64,000 nt of DNA. Source: Anagrus nilaparvatae. Taxonomy: Eukaryota; Arthropoda; Insecta; Hymenoptera; Mymaridae. Positions 1-12,649 of the stretch are shown here, in pieces. A program made the position numbers and the translations under genes. Each line of letters opens with the position of its first letter. Position 1 is the stretch's first letter. The notes under the pieces are model-generated. The model ran no database searches. It was not told where the DNA came from and saw only the letters and a list, made by a program, of their open reading frames with translations. The stretch is taken from contig JAKSXM010000247.1 of assembly GCA_022575985.1 (NCBI GenBank), positions 1,015,501 through 1,079,500 of the forward strand. The letters are read 5' to 3'.

Positions 1-1950
1 TTTCACGTACCACCCCTCGGGGGTGCGATATTAACCCCCAAAGTGGGGTATGTTTTAAATGAATTTTTGAACTTTCTTTATAATATTATTTAGCTAATAA
101 AAACAGTTGATTATTATAAAAAATTATTGCTAGAACCTTTAAAAACCTCAAAAAATAAAAGAAAAATATTTTTACCTGTTTTACCCCATTGGGGGGCAAA
201 TTATGGGGGTGTGGGGGATGGACTTTTTAGGTACTTGAATAAATTGAAATTTTTACCTAGAAATGGTATCTAGTAGGTATTTAGGGCTGCTCTTTCCGAA
301 TCTGAAGTCTATTTTCACGTACCAGCCCTCGGGGGTGCGATAACAACCCCCAAAGTGGGGTATGTTTTAAATGAATTTTTGAACTTTCTTTATAATGTTA
401 TTTAGCCAATAAAAACAGTTGACTAATAGAAAAAATTATTGCTAGTAATTTTAAAAACCTCAGAAAATAAAAGAAAAATATTGTTAACTGTTTTACCCCA
501 TTGGGGGGGGGGCACATTAAGGGGGTGTGGGGGATAGACTTTTTAGGTACTTGAATAAATTGAAATTTTTACCTAAAAATGTTATTTAGTAGGTATTTTA
601 GGCTGCTCTTTCCGAATCTGAAGTCTATTTTCATGTTCCACCCCTCGGGATTACGATATCAACCCCCCAAATGGGGTAAATTGTAAATATACTGTTAAAT
701 ATTTTTTAACTATTCAACATTTGGAAAAGTGGTTGATCTTTAAAAAAAAATAATTACACGAACTGTAAAAAATGTCAAAAAATTACGTGCATATCTTAAA
801 TACCCCATTTCAACCCCTTAGAGGGGTGGTAATAGGGTGAACTTTATATAAATAAACGAAATTATGATTTTTAGGTCTAAAAATGGTGTCTAGTAGGTAC
901 TTTTGGCTGCTTTTTCCGAATCTGAAGTCCATTTTCACATAAAATCCCTCGGGGGCGCGATATCAACCCCTAAATTGGGGTGAATTATAAATATGCTCGC
1001 GAAAATATTTAAACGATTCAACACTTGAAACAATGGTTTTTCTTTAGAAAAAATAACTAGACAGCAATCAATAAAAAATTTCAAAAAATCACGTGCGTAT
1101 ATAATTATTTAATACCTAGCAAGCTATTTTTTTGCGTAATTTTAATAATTTTAAAACATTAAACGTAAATTTACAATTTACCCCATTATAGGGGTTGATA
1201 TCGCACCCCCGAGGGGTTGTATGTAAAAATGGACTTCAGATTTGGAAAAATCAGCCAAAAATACCTACTAGACACCATTTTTAAACCTAAAAATTATAAT
1301 CTTGTTTATTTATAAAGTTTGCCCCATTACCACCCCTCTAAGGGGTTGAAATGAGGTATTTCGATATGCACGTGATTTTTTGACATTTTTTACAGTTCGT
1401 GTAAATATTTTTTTTAAAGAGCAACCTTGGAAAAGTGGTTACTTTTCCAAGTGTTGAATCGTTAAAAAATCTTTAAAAGTATATTTACAATTTACCCCAT
1501 TTTAGGGGTTGATATCGTAATCCTGAGGAGTGGTACGTGAAAACAGACTTCAGATTCGCAAAGAGCAGCCTAAAATACCTACTAGATAATATTTTTAGGT
1601 AAATATTTCAATTTATTCAAGTACCTAAAAAGTCCATCCCCCACACCCCCATAATTTGCCCCCCAATGGGTTAAAACGGGTAAAAATATTATTATTTTAT
1701 TTTTTGAGGTTTTTAAAGGTTCAAGCAATAATTTTTTATAATAATAAACTGTTTTTATTAGCTAAATAACATTATAAAGAAAGTTCGAAAATTCATTTAA
1801 AACATACCCCACTTTGGGGGTTAATATCGCACCCCCGAGGGGTGGTACGTGAAAACGGACTTCAGATTCGGAAAGAGCAGCCCTAAATACCTACTAGGTA
1901 CCATTTTTGGCCCAAAATTTCAATTTTTTCATATAAAAATACGCGAGTGT
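1..1950. repeat. Inverted array of ~310-bp tandem units (foldback/satellite-like)
   Basis: Units of roughly 310 bp, each with a CCCCTCGGGGGTGCGATAT-type G/C-rich motif followed by AT-rich sequence, start near 1, 313, 630 and 933 on the plus strand. The same units then run on the opposite strand, with G/C-rich motifs near 1180, 1494 and 1806. The turning point is an AT-rich spacer at about 1090-1175. Units differ by substitutions and small indels, so the array is not brand new. The window opens inside it, so the left limit is unknown; the right limit is near 1950. No coding potential was recognised. It resembles a foldback transposon arm or an inverted satellite block. Confidence 0.8.
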
Positions 1951-2489
1951 CCAGGAATTGTCGGTTGGGCGTTAATGGGTTAAAAGAAGAAAAATAATGT
2001 TTACTTAAAATGGGCATTTGCTCAACGTATTTACGTTAATATCAAACATTCGTTTTAATGGTTTAAAAGCTGTGAAAAATTAAAAAAAATAATTATCTGA
2101 AATTGTCAAGTTTTTGGTATATAAGTTTTAACAATAATAAACAATAATAAACAATTTTATAAAATTTTTTCTTTAAAAAAAACGAAAAAATATGTGAAAT
2201 TCATTTAGACGAGCAGACGAGATTTATATACTAAATTATTTCCAAATAGTTAATCAGGATAGATTTTTTCGTCATTTTTTCATGACTTTTCGCTCGATCA
2301 AACTCGACGTGACAGATAATTTTACTTTTTATTTTAAAAATGAATCTATTGAAGTTTATTTTATTTAAGTGTTACAAATAAATTCATTAGCTATATAAAC
2401 ACAGCATTTTCAAATAAAGCTCTCAAATGGTTACACAAAAGAGATTACAGGTACTTCTAAATTACAATTATAAATATAAATTTTTGAAT

Positions 2490-2601
2490 AAATAGTAAAT
2501 TACTTGGTAAATTATGGGTGATTACAACAATTAATATTAATATTATAAATATTTATATTATTAATTTTAACATTGTTTTAATCGCCCATAATTTACTATT
2601 T
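2490..2601. repeat. Palindromic hairpin, AT-rich
   Basis: The left arm contains TAAATTATGGGTGATT (2508-2523) and the right arm the inverse, AATCGCCCATAATTTA (2580-2595). The pairing extends outward into AATAGTAAATTA/TAATTTACTATT. It is probably a small MITE; no target duplication is clear. Confidence 0.55.
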
Positions 2602-2602
2602 A

Positions 2603-2690
2603 ATATGCAAATAAGCACTTATTTAAGTAGCTTAATTGTAAAATTTATAAATTTTACATCTAAGCTACTTGAATAACTACTTATATGCAT
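2603..2690. repeat. Second adjacent hairpin
   Basis: ATATGCAAATAAG and TTAAGTAGCTTA on the left are mirrored by TAAGCTACTTGAA and CTTATATGCATAT on the right, around a central AAATTTATAAATTT. It directly abuts the hairpin at 2490-2601. Confidence 0.55.
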
Positions 2691-3078
2691 ATTGTGCAAT
2701 TAAATAGATAAAAAATAATAAAAATTATGACTCGACAAATAAGGACTTCAGGACAAATTATTTTAGTTTTTTTACGACATTAAATGAATGATTTTATAAA
2801 TGAATGGAACAAAATTTCAAATCTCATGAAATAAAAGAATTATGTGATGAGAAATTTTTTCTTTTTTCCTTACCAAACAACTGCAAGTTCTCTATATAGG
2901 GGAAGATATAATTTTATAACTGAATTATATATATAAAAAGTTCTTGCATGAAATAAAAAATTAAAATAGAAAAATGAGAAAAAGCAAAAAAAAAAGTTTT
3001 TTTTGGAGCTAGAAGAGGATGATAATGTATCCGCTGCACACTTCACGGCTGATGCTTTCTGTTACGAGGAAGATGTAC

Positions 3079-3102
3079 TATATATATATATATATATATA
3101 TG
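3079..3102. repeat. (TA)n microsatellite
   Basis: Uninterrupted TA dinucleotide run; similar runs are at 4939-4964 and 5818-5847. Confidence 0.85.
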
Positions 3103-4933
3103 CACGCGTTAGTTTTTAGCTTAACCTAAGCGGAACCCAATGTTACGTTATATATACCGGAAGTCAAAAAGTCACGTGGCTTAACTAACACGCAATTGTG
3201 TCCTGGATAATAAAGTCAATCGCTTAGATGTTCCTTTTAATATGTACGAAATATATATATGGAATGACATTGTGATTTTCATACTATATATATATTGCTG
3301 TATATATATCTCGACTGATGACCCGAACTACGAGGGTACTTTAGCTTTAGAACATTGATTTATATATTACAATCTCTTCTAACTAAATATTGCATGTGTG
3401 TTATTTACTGTCTAATCCACTCAAAAGGATCGATTTACATTTATCTATTGTATTTTCAGATATAAATTTTCTTACTTTGATTTATTTATTACCTAATATT
3501 CGGAATTTTTAAAAATTAATTTTTTATTAAATATTGTAAATATAAATAAATATTTTTTTATTATAAGTTAGGGACGTAATCACTGGGTATTTTTTTTAGT
3601 ATAATAGATATTTTAAATTGTAAAAAAAAGGTATTCTACTAGGATAACTTAGGTGAAATGCCATAAGACCAGGATTTTCAAATAAAAAGGATGATAGTGT
3701 TACTGAAATCTAAAAATTTGGGTTTCCACGCTCCAAAAGTTTTTTTTCACGGATAAATCGAAAGCCACATTTTTCAAATTTCAATAATATTGTAGGCCCC
3801 AAAAATACCTTATTTAACCTGCAAAAGACCTAGAAAATATTGTTACCTGAAAAATATATGCAAAAGGTTCCTCCTCGTCCAATCTGAGAAAACTTTAACT
3901 AGAAAACTTTAATTAGATTGAGAAGTTACTGAAAGATTCTGCATAAATTGAAACCCCGAACAATCTGTGAATTTGATACAGAATATAATCTGAGATATCT
4001 GGTACTGAAAAAATATTTTTTAGATATCATCAACATGTAGTTCGTAACAAAATACTTGTAAGCTATTCTTAATTAAGACCTTTTATTTGCGATTTTTTTT
4101 TAATTTTGACTTTAGAACTAGATTTATTTTAAAAAGAAGCTTATTTTAGTAATTTAAGAATTTTTATGCTAAAAAATATTGAATTTTATATGTAATTATA
4201 CTTGCCAATTAAAGAGAGGCTCTTCAAAAAACTTTTTTTTTATTATTTTTAAAAACTACGATAGTTAAGAAAAAAAATCTGTAGCCTATGTCATTTTTGT
4301 ACTTTTTTCTTCATTTTAACACCAATTTTAAGTCAATTGGTTACAAATGGAAAATATGTACATACATTTACAAATAAATTTTTACGTAGTAATAAGTAAG
4401 ATAAGTATACTTGCGAGCTCACAAATCATCAAAATTAAAATATTTAGTGAAATAAGTTTATTTAAAAGCTACATTTTCGTCTTATTCTAAATGCTGGATT
4501 CTGAAATCAAAATTTTAAATGAGTCGCAAATAGGTCTTATAAAGCAAGTGCATACCTGTACTTTTTGGAAAATTTTCTAAAACAAATATTTTATTACATA
4601 CCTAAATCTGTCAAGAAAAATTTATTTAACATCGTAAAAGAAAAAAAGAAGTTATTTTCAAAGTAATTAAAATTATGTAATAAAATATCTAATTTTTTAT
4701 CCAATAACTTATACTTATGAAGCATTTCCCATAACGAATTGTCATGACGCATATTACAGATGAAATATCTATATCATATCCCGCAATCAAAAATCTCTAT
4801 AAACAGTAATAGTCGCGTGGGATTTTGAAACGATTACAATATATGCTACTAGTTCTTTTCTTCTTTTTTTTTCACCCCTCGTCTATAATTTTTATCCCTT
4901 TTCTATATTATTTATACACACATAAACACAGAT

Positions 4934-4967
<34 letters not shown>

Positions 4968-5811
4968 GCATAGAAGAATTGTTTGTTAGCAATTTTCCGA
5001 GCTGTCGACGCGTCGACGGGTTCCTGTATTTCACGAATATTTTATATATTAAATAGTAGTCTTCATTTACAAATAAATAGGGTATACAGTCAAAATGTTG
5101 CATTGCGGTTATTGTCATTGTAATAGACCGGGATATGTAAATTTATATATATTTTAGTGCTTTAGAGTAAACGCGTGTCAGTGTCACACGACCAGTGATA
5201 TGTAGTATTCCTCCTTTTAATGTTCATTTTTTACTTGATTTCATCATTTTTCGTGTTTTTTTTTTTAATTCATGCACTTTTTCCACATTCCTTGTTTTCG
5301 CCAGTTTTTTTAAATAATTTTAACAGCTGACTATGAATTTCTTTAGTTTACAGGAAATGCTTTTTAATTTTTAAAGAAAATTCTTTAAAAAAATTTTTAC
5401 TGCAATCTTAATACCTGCTTAAATGTCTTGAGACTTATAAATATTCGAAATAATAATCTAGAAACACATGAATAATCAGAAAACTTACTAGTGTAAATTA
5501 AGTGAGATCTTAATAAACCGATTTTGTATGATATAAAAAGTTAAAATCTATTGAGTCATATTAAGACGAAGAAAAAAATCTACTTTTAAAACCTAGTATT
5601 TATCTATACAAACCAAAATGATTAAATATATATATTGTGACAACCAAAAAAGTAAAATTCGTATAGGGAAATAAATTTCTACCCTTCTTTATATTTTTAA
5701 CCCCTCGAATATTTTTATCCGTACAATTTGTCTTATAACTGATACTTGTACTTTCTTTTTTTATATCACTTTATTTCATTTGTTATATTTTGCTGTGTAA
5801 TCCTATGATGA

Positions 5812-5854
<43 letters not shown>

Positions 5855-8800
5855 GTGAGTTATATATATTGTAGAAATCTATATCTGTATTTATACAATA
5901 AAAGGTCTATTAATTTTGCGTTATAAAATCTAATGTTTTGATTATTTTTCTTTTTATATTTTGATTTATTTGTTTATGTACAATTTATTTTTTTAAATTT
6001 ACTTTTGAAATAAATATTTTCTAAATAGACCACATTTTTGCAACTTTTAATTAACAAAAATAAAGTCACTAGACACTGGATATTTTAATAAATTTGCAAC
6101 AGCTTTTTTTCTCTATTAATGTTTGGTCAGTAATAATCAGAAAATTTGTTTTTAAATTTTTAAATATTCATGCATCTTTTTTATAATTTTTACCATTATA
6201 CGCCTAAGATTAATGTAATTATTATCTAGAAGAATTATTCTTAATGTAATTTTTTGTTCACCTACTTTTTAATACATTTTTATGTTTTTTGAAAAACTTT
6301 TGGACTGATACTTTTCACACTATTTAGCCTGCAGATGCGAAATAAGCAAAATTGTTAGCTCAATATATCGAATAAATTCTTCATATTTAAAAACAAAATC
6401 ATGTTTGGGACAGATTTTGAACAAAATTTATGTTTCTGACAAGTGCCATATTAATATTAAAATATTACACTTACTTCTTTTCATTTAAATGCAGAATGTG
6501 TACCTGTCTCTTTGTGCAGAATATAAAAAAAGTTTTCCGATTTTCTTAAAAAACATTAGATTTTTTGATATTTCAAATTAAAAACTAAGCATAATTTAAA
6601 TAAAATTACGAATTACTTTTTTATTTCATAAAATCATAAATATTTCAAGTTATTTTTAGTTTTGGAATGTGCAGCAAAAATAGAGAGGCAAATTTTATAA
6701 TTTATATGTTGTAGCAAATAAGATGAGTAATTTCTTATGAACTTTTAAAATATAAATGATGCGTTAATAACATCAAAATAATAAAAAATAAATGAAAAAG
6801 AAATACAACCGTACACAAAGTTACTCGTTCACAGCAGCTAAACTTTTCTTAGTTGGATTCCTAACAACTCGTGTCCTTTAAATGCTTCGTGTTAATTACC
6901 CGCGAAGCAGAAAAAAGAAGTCCAATATAAGCTTAAACTCTTGTTGACTCTTTTTCCTCATCTTACTTACTCATCGTCGCCAGAATAAGAATAAAAAAAA
7001 GAATTCTTGCATACCTTATACGCTATACTTACGCGAGAAATGAAACGAAAAATAACAAAATGAATTAAAAAAAAAGATAGGTATGTGAAAAGACAAACAA
7101 GTAAAATCAAAATGTCAAAGATGCGAGAGTCCAGTCTCGCGCACGAGTCTTTTAACTTTGCAAAAATAGTCGGCTTCTTTGGAGGATACGTCCATTACTT
7201 GAGATAGCTCCTTTTCGACTCTTTTAAATCTTTTTCTTTCTTTCGATTTCTTTTCTTCACGTCTTAAAATACGTCCTCAAGATAGTCTAAAGAAATAAAA
7301 GTCAGGTATCCATCCTCTTTCTTTCTGATCAAAACTTTCTTTCACGACAGAACTATGATGCTCAGCCAGGTTTTACATCTTTTTCCTTCTTCTGGTCACA
7401 TAAATTAAATGCCTGGACAGTTTTATTTGGATCTACTGTGCTGATTTCTTCTTCTTTTTTTTTTATTTATTTTTTTTTGTTGAATACCCTTTTTAAAAAA
7501 AAAGACTAATCATAGGCGCCGCTCTTTTGTCTTTAACTATAATAGAACACGCGTTCTTGGCGAGTTTTAGAATTTTTTCTCTTTTCTACATATCATGATT
7601 TAACTAATTCCAAGAGGTTAAAAAACATGTGTCTTCTCATATATCAGCTCACTTGAGTAACTTTTTTTTTAAATTATTTAAAATTTATTATCTTTTACCT
7701 GAAAATGTTATATAATTAGGTGCAAAAATATTTACTACGACAACAAAAAATACAAAAAACATTCGTTTAAATAAAGAAATGTATTTTTTTGTTTTAAACA
7801 TAATAATTTTTTGGATAATAATTTTAAAATTTTTTATAACAAATATTTTTTTTTATATAATATTGAAATAAAAGATATAAATATGCATATTACCTTTTTG
7901 GAAAAACGCATAAAAAGATAATTAGTAGAATAAATAACCTAGGGATTCCTAATGATTTAATAAAAAATTTCTTTGGTACACAAAATAAAAAAAATAAAAA
8001 CATAACATCTAAAATAAATTTTAAATAAATTAAAATAATTAATTATGTTCTTGAAAAAAGTAATTTTTTAAATTCATATTTTATTACGAATAATGACGAA
8101 CTCACACAGATAAAAAAATAATGTAGAAATTACCAAGAAATAATGGATATAGTAGATTTAGGTCCAAAATTTAATCTGAAGGCTGAGCCTTCTTTATGTT
8201 TGAAAAAGATATAATTGATGTCATAAAAAACTTGGAAAAGTCTTTAAAACGCATTAAATATAAAGTTTCAAATGGCAATTCGGTAAATAATAATAATAAT
8301 AAGGATATAAAAAAATTCATTGATTCTATTCGAAGGAATGTATTATATTGCTTAAAAAATATCACGAAAAATACAAAGCAGAATAAATAACATGAAAATT
8401 TAATAAATGTTAATTAACACAATCGGATACAATATTAGCGCTTTTTTATGGATTAATCAAGATACATAAGAAGTATTATCCAGTAAGGCGGGTAGTAGCC
8501 TATATGAATACACCCTTTTATTTGATATCGAAGTTTATGCATTGATATATTAATTATTGCAAAAAAACAAAATCACATATAAAAGATAGTATGGACTTAA
8601 TTGAAAAAATAAAAAGTAATTTTGACAATATTCCTGATAATTACAAAAGAATATCATAATAGATGTAGTTTCTATGTTTACAAACATTTCCTAAAAAAAC
8701 GTCTTATAAAGCTTATATATAAAAGATTCGAAATCTTATTGAAAATCACATTTACCATTTGAAGAAATAATCAAAGCAACGGAATGGCTTTTTGATAACA

Positions 8801-9100
8801 TTTATTTTACATTTCAGAAGGTAACGTACAAACAAATTTCAGGTACGTGGATGGGGATACGAGGCTTTACAATATTCTAGGACACTGTCATGAATGACTT
8901 AGAAACTATAGATTTTAATAAATCAGACTTAAAGTCATTATATTATTACACATATGCTGACGACATTATAATGTGCGTACCAAACAAGAAATGTTAGAGA
9001 TATTTAATAGTATAAACCTCAATTTTCGATTTAGTAAAGAAATTGAAAATCTCAAAATGGCATAAATTATCTCGACATTACCATCTATAGAAAACAATAA

Positions 9101-9682
9101 GAGCGGTGTATGGCTCTGGGGTTAGCGTTTGTGCCTGGCGTCCTAAAGGCCCCGGGTTCAAATCCCGCTGCCGCCAATAATAATTTTAAGTTTTTTTCTG
9201 AAAAGATTAAACTCTTAAAATTAATTCCATCACGCTCAGAATGTGTTTTACATCATAATGCATTAAAAAAAAAATGCATTATGAGGAAAAACACAGCCGG
9301 CTTAACTATACAGAAGGTTTTCAGCAGTTTCCCTTCTGTCTCGGCGAATGCATAGTTAAGTACCCAAACACCTTGAAGTCGGCTGCTGACGCATCTAGTT
9401 CCACATCCAAAACACAAACTATCCCGCCCTTATTAATCCTACAGCTCTCCTTCAATTGCAAAAAGTGCAATCACATCCCTGATTTTGAATAGATAAAAAT
9501 AATAGTTTCAAGAAGGAATTCGTTGTATATCTGTATATATAGCGGTTCCTTTGAGAAATAAATTAAAAACAGTGCGGTGGTGTGACTGCAGTTGTAATTG
9601 TTGGCGACCTCTATCAACAGTTTCCGTATATGGGGCTTTAGTATAGAGGATAAACAAATACAATACAATACAATACAATACA
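9101..9682 (+). mobile_element. tRNA-headed SINE, 582 bp, with 14-bp target duplications
   Basis: The insert is flanked by identical 14-bp direct repeats ATAGAAAACAATAA at 9087-9100 and 9683-9696, and it interrupts the Penelope relic. The first ~76 bases resemble a tRNA: an A-box-like TGGCTCTGGGG (9111-9121), a perfect B box GGTTCAAATCC (9155-9165) and a G+C-rich T arm. The body is ~500 bp. The tail is a (CAATA)n pentanucleotide run (about 9657-9682). These are the hallmarks of a pol III SINE mobilised by a LINE. Small open frames inside it are not conserved as protein between the two copies. A second, 5'-truncated copy lies at 23540-24150. Confidence 0.88.
9111..9165 (+). promoter_or_regulatory. 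Internal RNA polymerase III promoter (A and B boxes) of the SINE
   Basis: The A-box-like element is at 9111-9121 and the exact consensus B box GGTTCAAATCC at 9155-9165. The 44-base spacing from box start to box start is usual for tRNA-derived SINE heads. Confidence 0.7.
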
Positions 9683-10093
9683 ATAGAAAACAATAATGGA
9701 GTGATTAGTAATTGGTATAAAAAAATACGTATTCGGGTCAGATCTTACACTATCAGAGTAACCATCCAGTCAAACAGAAACTTGCCATGGTATATATCTT
9801 GGTTGATAATGCAACATTATTAGCGAATAAAAAATTTCATAAAAAGAATTTAAAAATCACTGAGAAAATATTCTTAGCTAATAGGTATCCTGAAATTAAT
9901 ATAAAAAAATACACAAAAAAAGGGCTAAATAGGAATAGAGGGAAAATATTAAAACAGAATGCGGCAATATATAAAAAAAAAACATTCTAGAATTAGACTA
10001 CATATACCAAACGTATTTAACAGCGTAGCTTGAATGTGACGAAAATACAATTTTTCAATAATTCCTTACAATAATAAAAATCTTTCTTGCATA

Positions 10094-10405
10094 ATTAAAA
10101 AGGGCAAATATAATATAAATAATTCCAATCGCACCAACGTAGTCTACAAAACAGTCTGTAAGGTTTGTGATGTGTCATATATTGGGGAAACTAAACGTAG
10201 ACTTTTTAAACGCATAGAGAGCCATATTAAAGATATCAGAAATAATTTAGATAAACCAATACCTAATCATTGCAAACTGATACATAAAATGGATTTTAAC
10301 AAAGTCGCAATATTAGGCACGGAACCGAATTTTCAATTGTACCTAAATGAGAGATCAAACTATATTTATTGTCCTCTTTCTTTATTTTGTATGCATATTT
10401 CATAA
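10094..10405 (+). pseudogene. GIY-YIG endonuclease domain of the first Penelope-like relic
   Basis: The open segment contains a VVYKTVC-x-VC cysteine pair followed by SYIGETKRRLFKRIESH, the usual Penelope GIY-YIG core with the conserved R and E-H region. It then reads into a histidine-containing segment (NHCKLIHKMDFNK) and a tail resembling the family's F-x-x-V-x-I-L-x-x-E-P strand. It lacks its own start and is the 3' part of the decayed element. After 10400 no family match is seen. Confidence 0.75.
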
Positions 10406-10929
10406 CGTTTCTACAATTTTTTTTATATTTTGTATAAATTTTTTGATGTGTAAAATGGGCTATTTTTTTTTGTTATTACATTATTCTTATGTAAAACTAA
10501 AATTCATGTTTTACTTTAATTAATTTTTTTCTGAAGTTTTCGGTTAAAATATTTTTTTGAGTCTTTCAAATTGAAAAGATCATCGAACAAAATACCGAAA
10601 GCGATTTCTTATAATGATGCTTAGAATTCTTTGGAAAATTGCTGGTGCTGTTTTTAAACAATGGGGTAAATAAGTAAATAAGTGCATTGGAAATGTCCAT
10701 CTTTATGACTATCTTTAGCTCCAACGGGATTTACCAAAAAGCTAAATATGTATCTAATGTTGCAAGATTAAATGTTGCTCGGTTAAAGCGTTCCAGGAAA
10801 GGGCCGCAAATATTAAAATCGCGAATATCAGGATATTAGTCTTATGGGAATTAGGGTATTAAGTTCCAAGAGAAAAATTAGACAAAATTTTAACAAATAT
10901 ATTTTATTTTTTACAAAAAATTTCCCTTA
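10401..10929. other. No gene recognised
   Basis: AT-rich stretch after the first Penelope relic. It may include that element's 3' end and the outer flank of the pogo-like relic; nothing diagnostic was seen. Confidence 0.4.
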
Positions 10930-11725
10930 ATTTTTAAAGTAATCAGTAACTTTAGTTTGTTTTGCATGGTGTTTCATATCTTTTACTAACTCTTCATAAG
11001 TTTGAAGTGCAGTTTCGAAGTCATGCCTGAATTTCAGACTCCTAGTTATAATTGGATCGTTGTTAAGGGCTTCTTCAATAACATCATTCATGAGTAGGAT
11101 GATTTTCGTGACCGATGGTAATTTAAAAGAAGATTCTGCATTTTCTTCATTGATTTCTTCATCATCTTGATTCCTTGTTAGAATTTCGTCGAGTTCTGCT
11201 ACTGATAATGCATCGTTTTTATTTTGTAGGAACTCTAAAACTTCTTGCTCAATTACATCTTCAAACCCGTCTCCTCCTATTTCTACTCCTAAATGAAGTA
11301 GACTTTGTATGCTCTTTTAGATACAAAGAAAATTTTCTGTGAGTCAGTTTGCGTAGTGTTTATTGCGTTTGGCAATAGTTTTTACCAATATTTATATAGA
11401 AGACTTCTTAATTTCTTTCCACGCGTCTTTAACAAATCCAATGGAATCGAAAATTGAAAAATTCTTCCAAAATTTTTGCAAGGTTATTTTTGAATTTAAA
11501 TTTTGTCAAGAATTGTTAATAGCTTTTGCCATAGACTTCATGACTCCCTTCAAATAACTTTTACATGTGGCTATTATACTTCATCACTCCGTTGGATAAG
11601 TGATGTTATGTTTGGAGGCAAATACATGAATTTAAAATTAGGATCTCGAGTTTGTAAATATTGAGGATGAGGACCAAGATCCATAACTTTTTTATTTCGT
11701 TTTTGAATTTTATTTTTTGGTGCCA
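10930..11725 (-). pseudogene. pogo/Tigger-like (DDE_1) transposase relic, internally deleted
   Basis: On the minus strand a start MAPKNKIQKRNKK (11725 downward) runs straight into LGPHPQYLQTRDPNF and FMYLPPNITSLIQ. The latter is the segment that follows the second catalytic aspartate in jerky/Tigger transposases (LPPN-T-S-x-x-QP). The acidic C-terminal tail is still readable (DEILTRNQDDEEINEE, LKFRHDFETALQTYEELV). The helix-turn-helix DNA-binding domains and first catalytic aspartate are missing, so N- and C-terminal ends are fused by a large internal deletion. Further stops and frameshifts disrupt the middle. Terminal inverted repeats could not be fixed with confidence. Confidence 0.75.
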
Positions 11726-11785
11726 TATTTTTATGCTTAATATTCTCTACTTTTAATTCTTTATTTTCAAAATAATAAAATTATT
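11726..11785. other. Short AT-rich spacer
   Basis: Low-complexity sequence between the transposase start and the left arm of the next Penelope fragment. It is probably 5' leader of the pogo-like element. Confidence 0.35.
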
Positions 11786-12078
11786 AAAAAAATAATAAAT
11801 ATGTTAATTTTTTGTAATGACCAAATTTGGGCTACGGTTTAAATTAAAAGATGATATTTAACGTTTCTTGGACATGTTTGTTGACCTCCTCAGAAATCTT
11901 TATTAAAAAAATATTATAATTAATACAAATAAAATTTTTAAGCACTGTCCCTCAGCCCATCAATAATTTTAGAAACAAGATATTTGTAAAAGTTCCTCAC
12001 AAAATTGGAATATACAGAAAAATTTGGAAAATTTTAGACAAAAACAAATTTAAATTAATTCCCAAGTTAAATAAAGAT

Positions 12079-12432
12079 TTGGCTGGCATCATAACAAAAA
12101 GAAAAATCGTGCACAAAACCAAAAAAACGCGTGTTCTATACAAATTTAAATGTACCAAAAAAAACTTTAAACACACCTACGTTGGTGAAACAAAAAGATC
12201 TCTATATATGAGAATCATTGAACATAAAAGAGACAAAAAAGATAAGAAAACATCAAAGGTTTTGGCTTCTCATTACATAAAAACCAATCATATGTCAGAT
12301 TTTGAAAACGTAATAATTTTACCAAGAACCAAATCATACAAAAAGAAAAATCTCCGAAATGATACACATCCAGCGACAAGCAGCGCCATTAAACAAGAAA
12401 GAAGACACGGAGAGTTTACATGGTTCTTATAG
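12079..12432 (+). pseudogene. GIY-YIG endonuclease domain of the second Penelope fragment
   Basis: The open stretch reads RVLYKFKCTKKN, TYVGETKRSLYMRIIEHKRD, then SHYIKTNHMSDFENVIILPR. This is the ordered GIY-YIG core and the following H-x-x-x-x-H/DF-x-x-V strand of Penelope endonucleases. The second cysteine of the usual C-x-x-C pair is replaced (CTKKN). The RT domain is absent upstream and the C-terminus drifts out of frame after YKKKN, so this is a fragment. Confidence 0.8.
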
Positions 12433-12649
12433 TCACGTCATACAGAGCCTACAATAATAACAAATACACTTTGCAATACTATGAAAAATAAAAAATACAG
12501 TGCAATATCCAGATTTTTATTTGTATATATTTAATCAAATTTTATTATTTATTTTTTAAGAAAGATGCAACTATTTATTATTTATATAAATTATTTTTCT
12601 AAAATATTAATTAAAAAATCATTTTTTTTCAACTTATTTATACAATTTT

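Larger units (their letters stand above)
1950..7889. other. Non-coding AT-rich stretch, no gene recognised
   Basis: No reading frame with family similarity was found. It holds two hairpins (2490-2690), (TA)n runs near 3079-3102, 4939-4964 and 5818-5847, and a pyrimidine-rich tract around 7200-7480. Slightly less AT-rich patches near 6830-7200 may be host non-repetitive sequence. A 2255-2312 segment ending in TTTTCGCTCGATCAAACT resembles the terminus of the palindromic element at 52843-53909 and may be a decayed relative. Confidence 0.5.
7890..10400 (+). mobile_element. Penelope-like element relic (reverse transcriptase plus GIY-YIG endonuclease)
   Basis: Six-frame reading shows decayed pieces in Penelope order. 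An N-terminal stretch has DIVDLGPKFNL near 8145-8180. RT fingers read GLIKIHKKYYPVRRVV (about 8450-8500). Next come FTNI-type motif A (about 8670-8690) and motif C YADD at 8953-8964. The thumb/linker has HPVKQKLAMVYILVD and FHKKNL after 9765. A GIY-YIG domain has VVYKTVC and YIGETKRRL (about 10135-10200). Stops and frameshifts occur throughout, so the element is dead. A SINE interrupts it at 9101-9682. Penelope RTs prime at exposed 3' ends and the GIY-YIG domain nicks DNA. The 5' limit is a guess from residual similarity. Confidence 0.85.

Noticed and set aside
4912..5118. Minus-strand open frame across a (TA)n run
   Set aside because: The YIYIYI stretch is translated microsatellite.
8171..8365. 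Minus-strand open frame opposite the Penelope N-terminal region
   Set aside because: It mirrors the plus-strand Penelope sequence, which has family similarity; the minus frame has none.
9110..9492. Open frames inside the SINE
   Set aside because: They translate the tRNA-like head and body; the second copy keeps only a short, frame-shifted match, so there is no evidence of coding.
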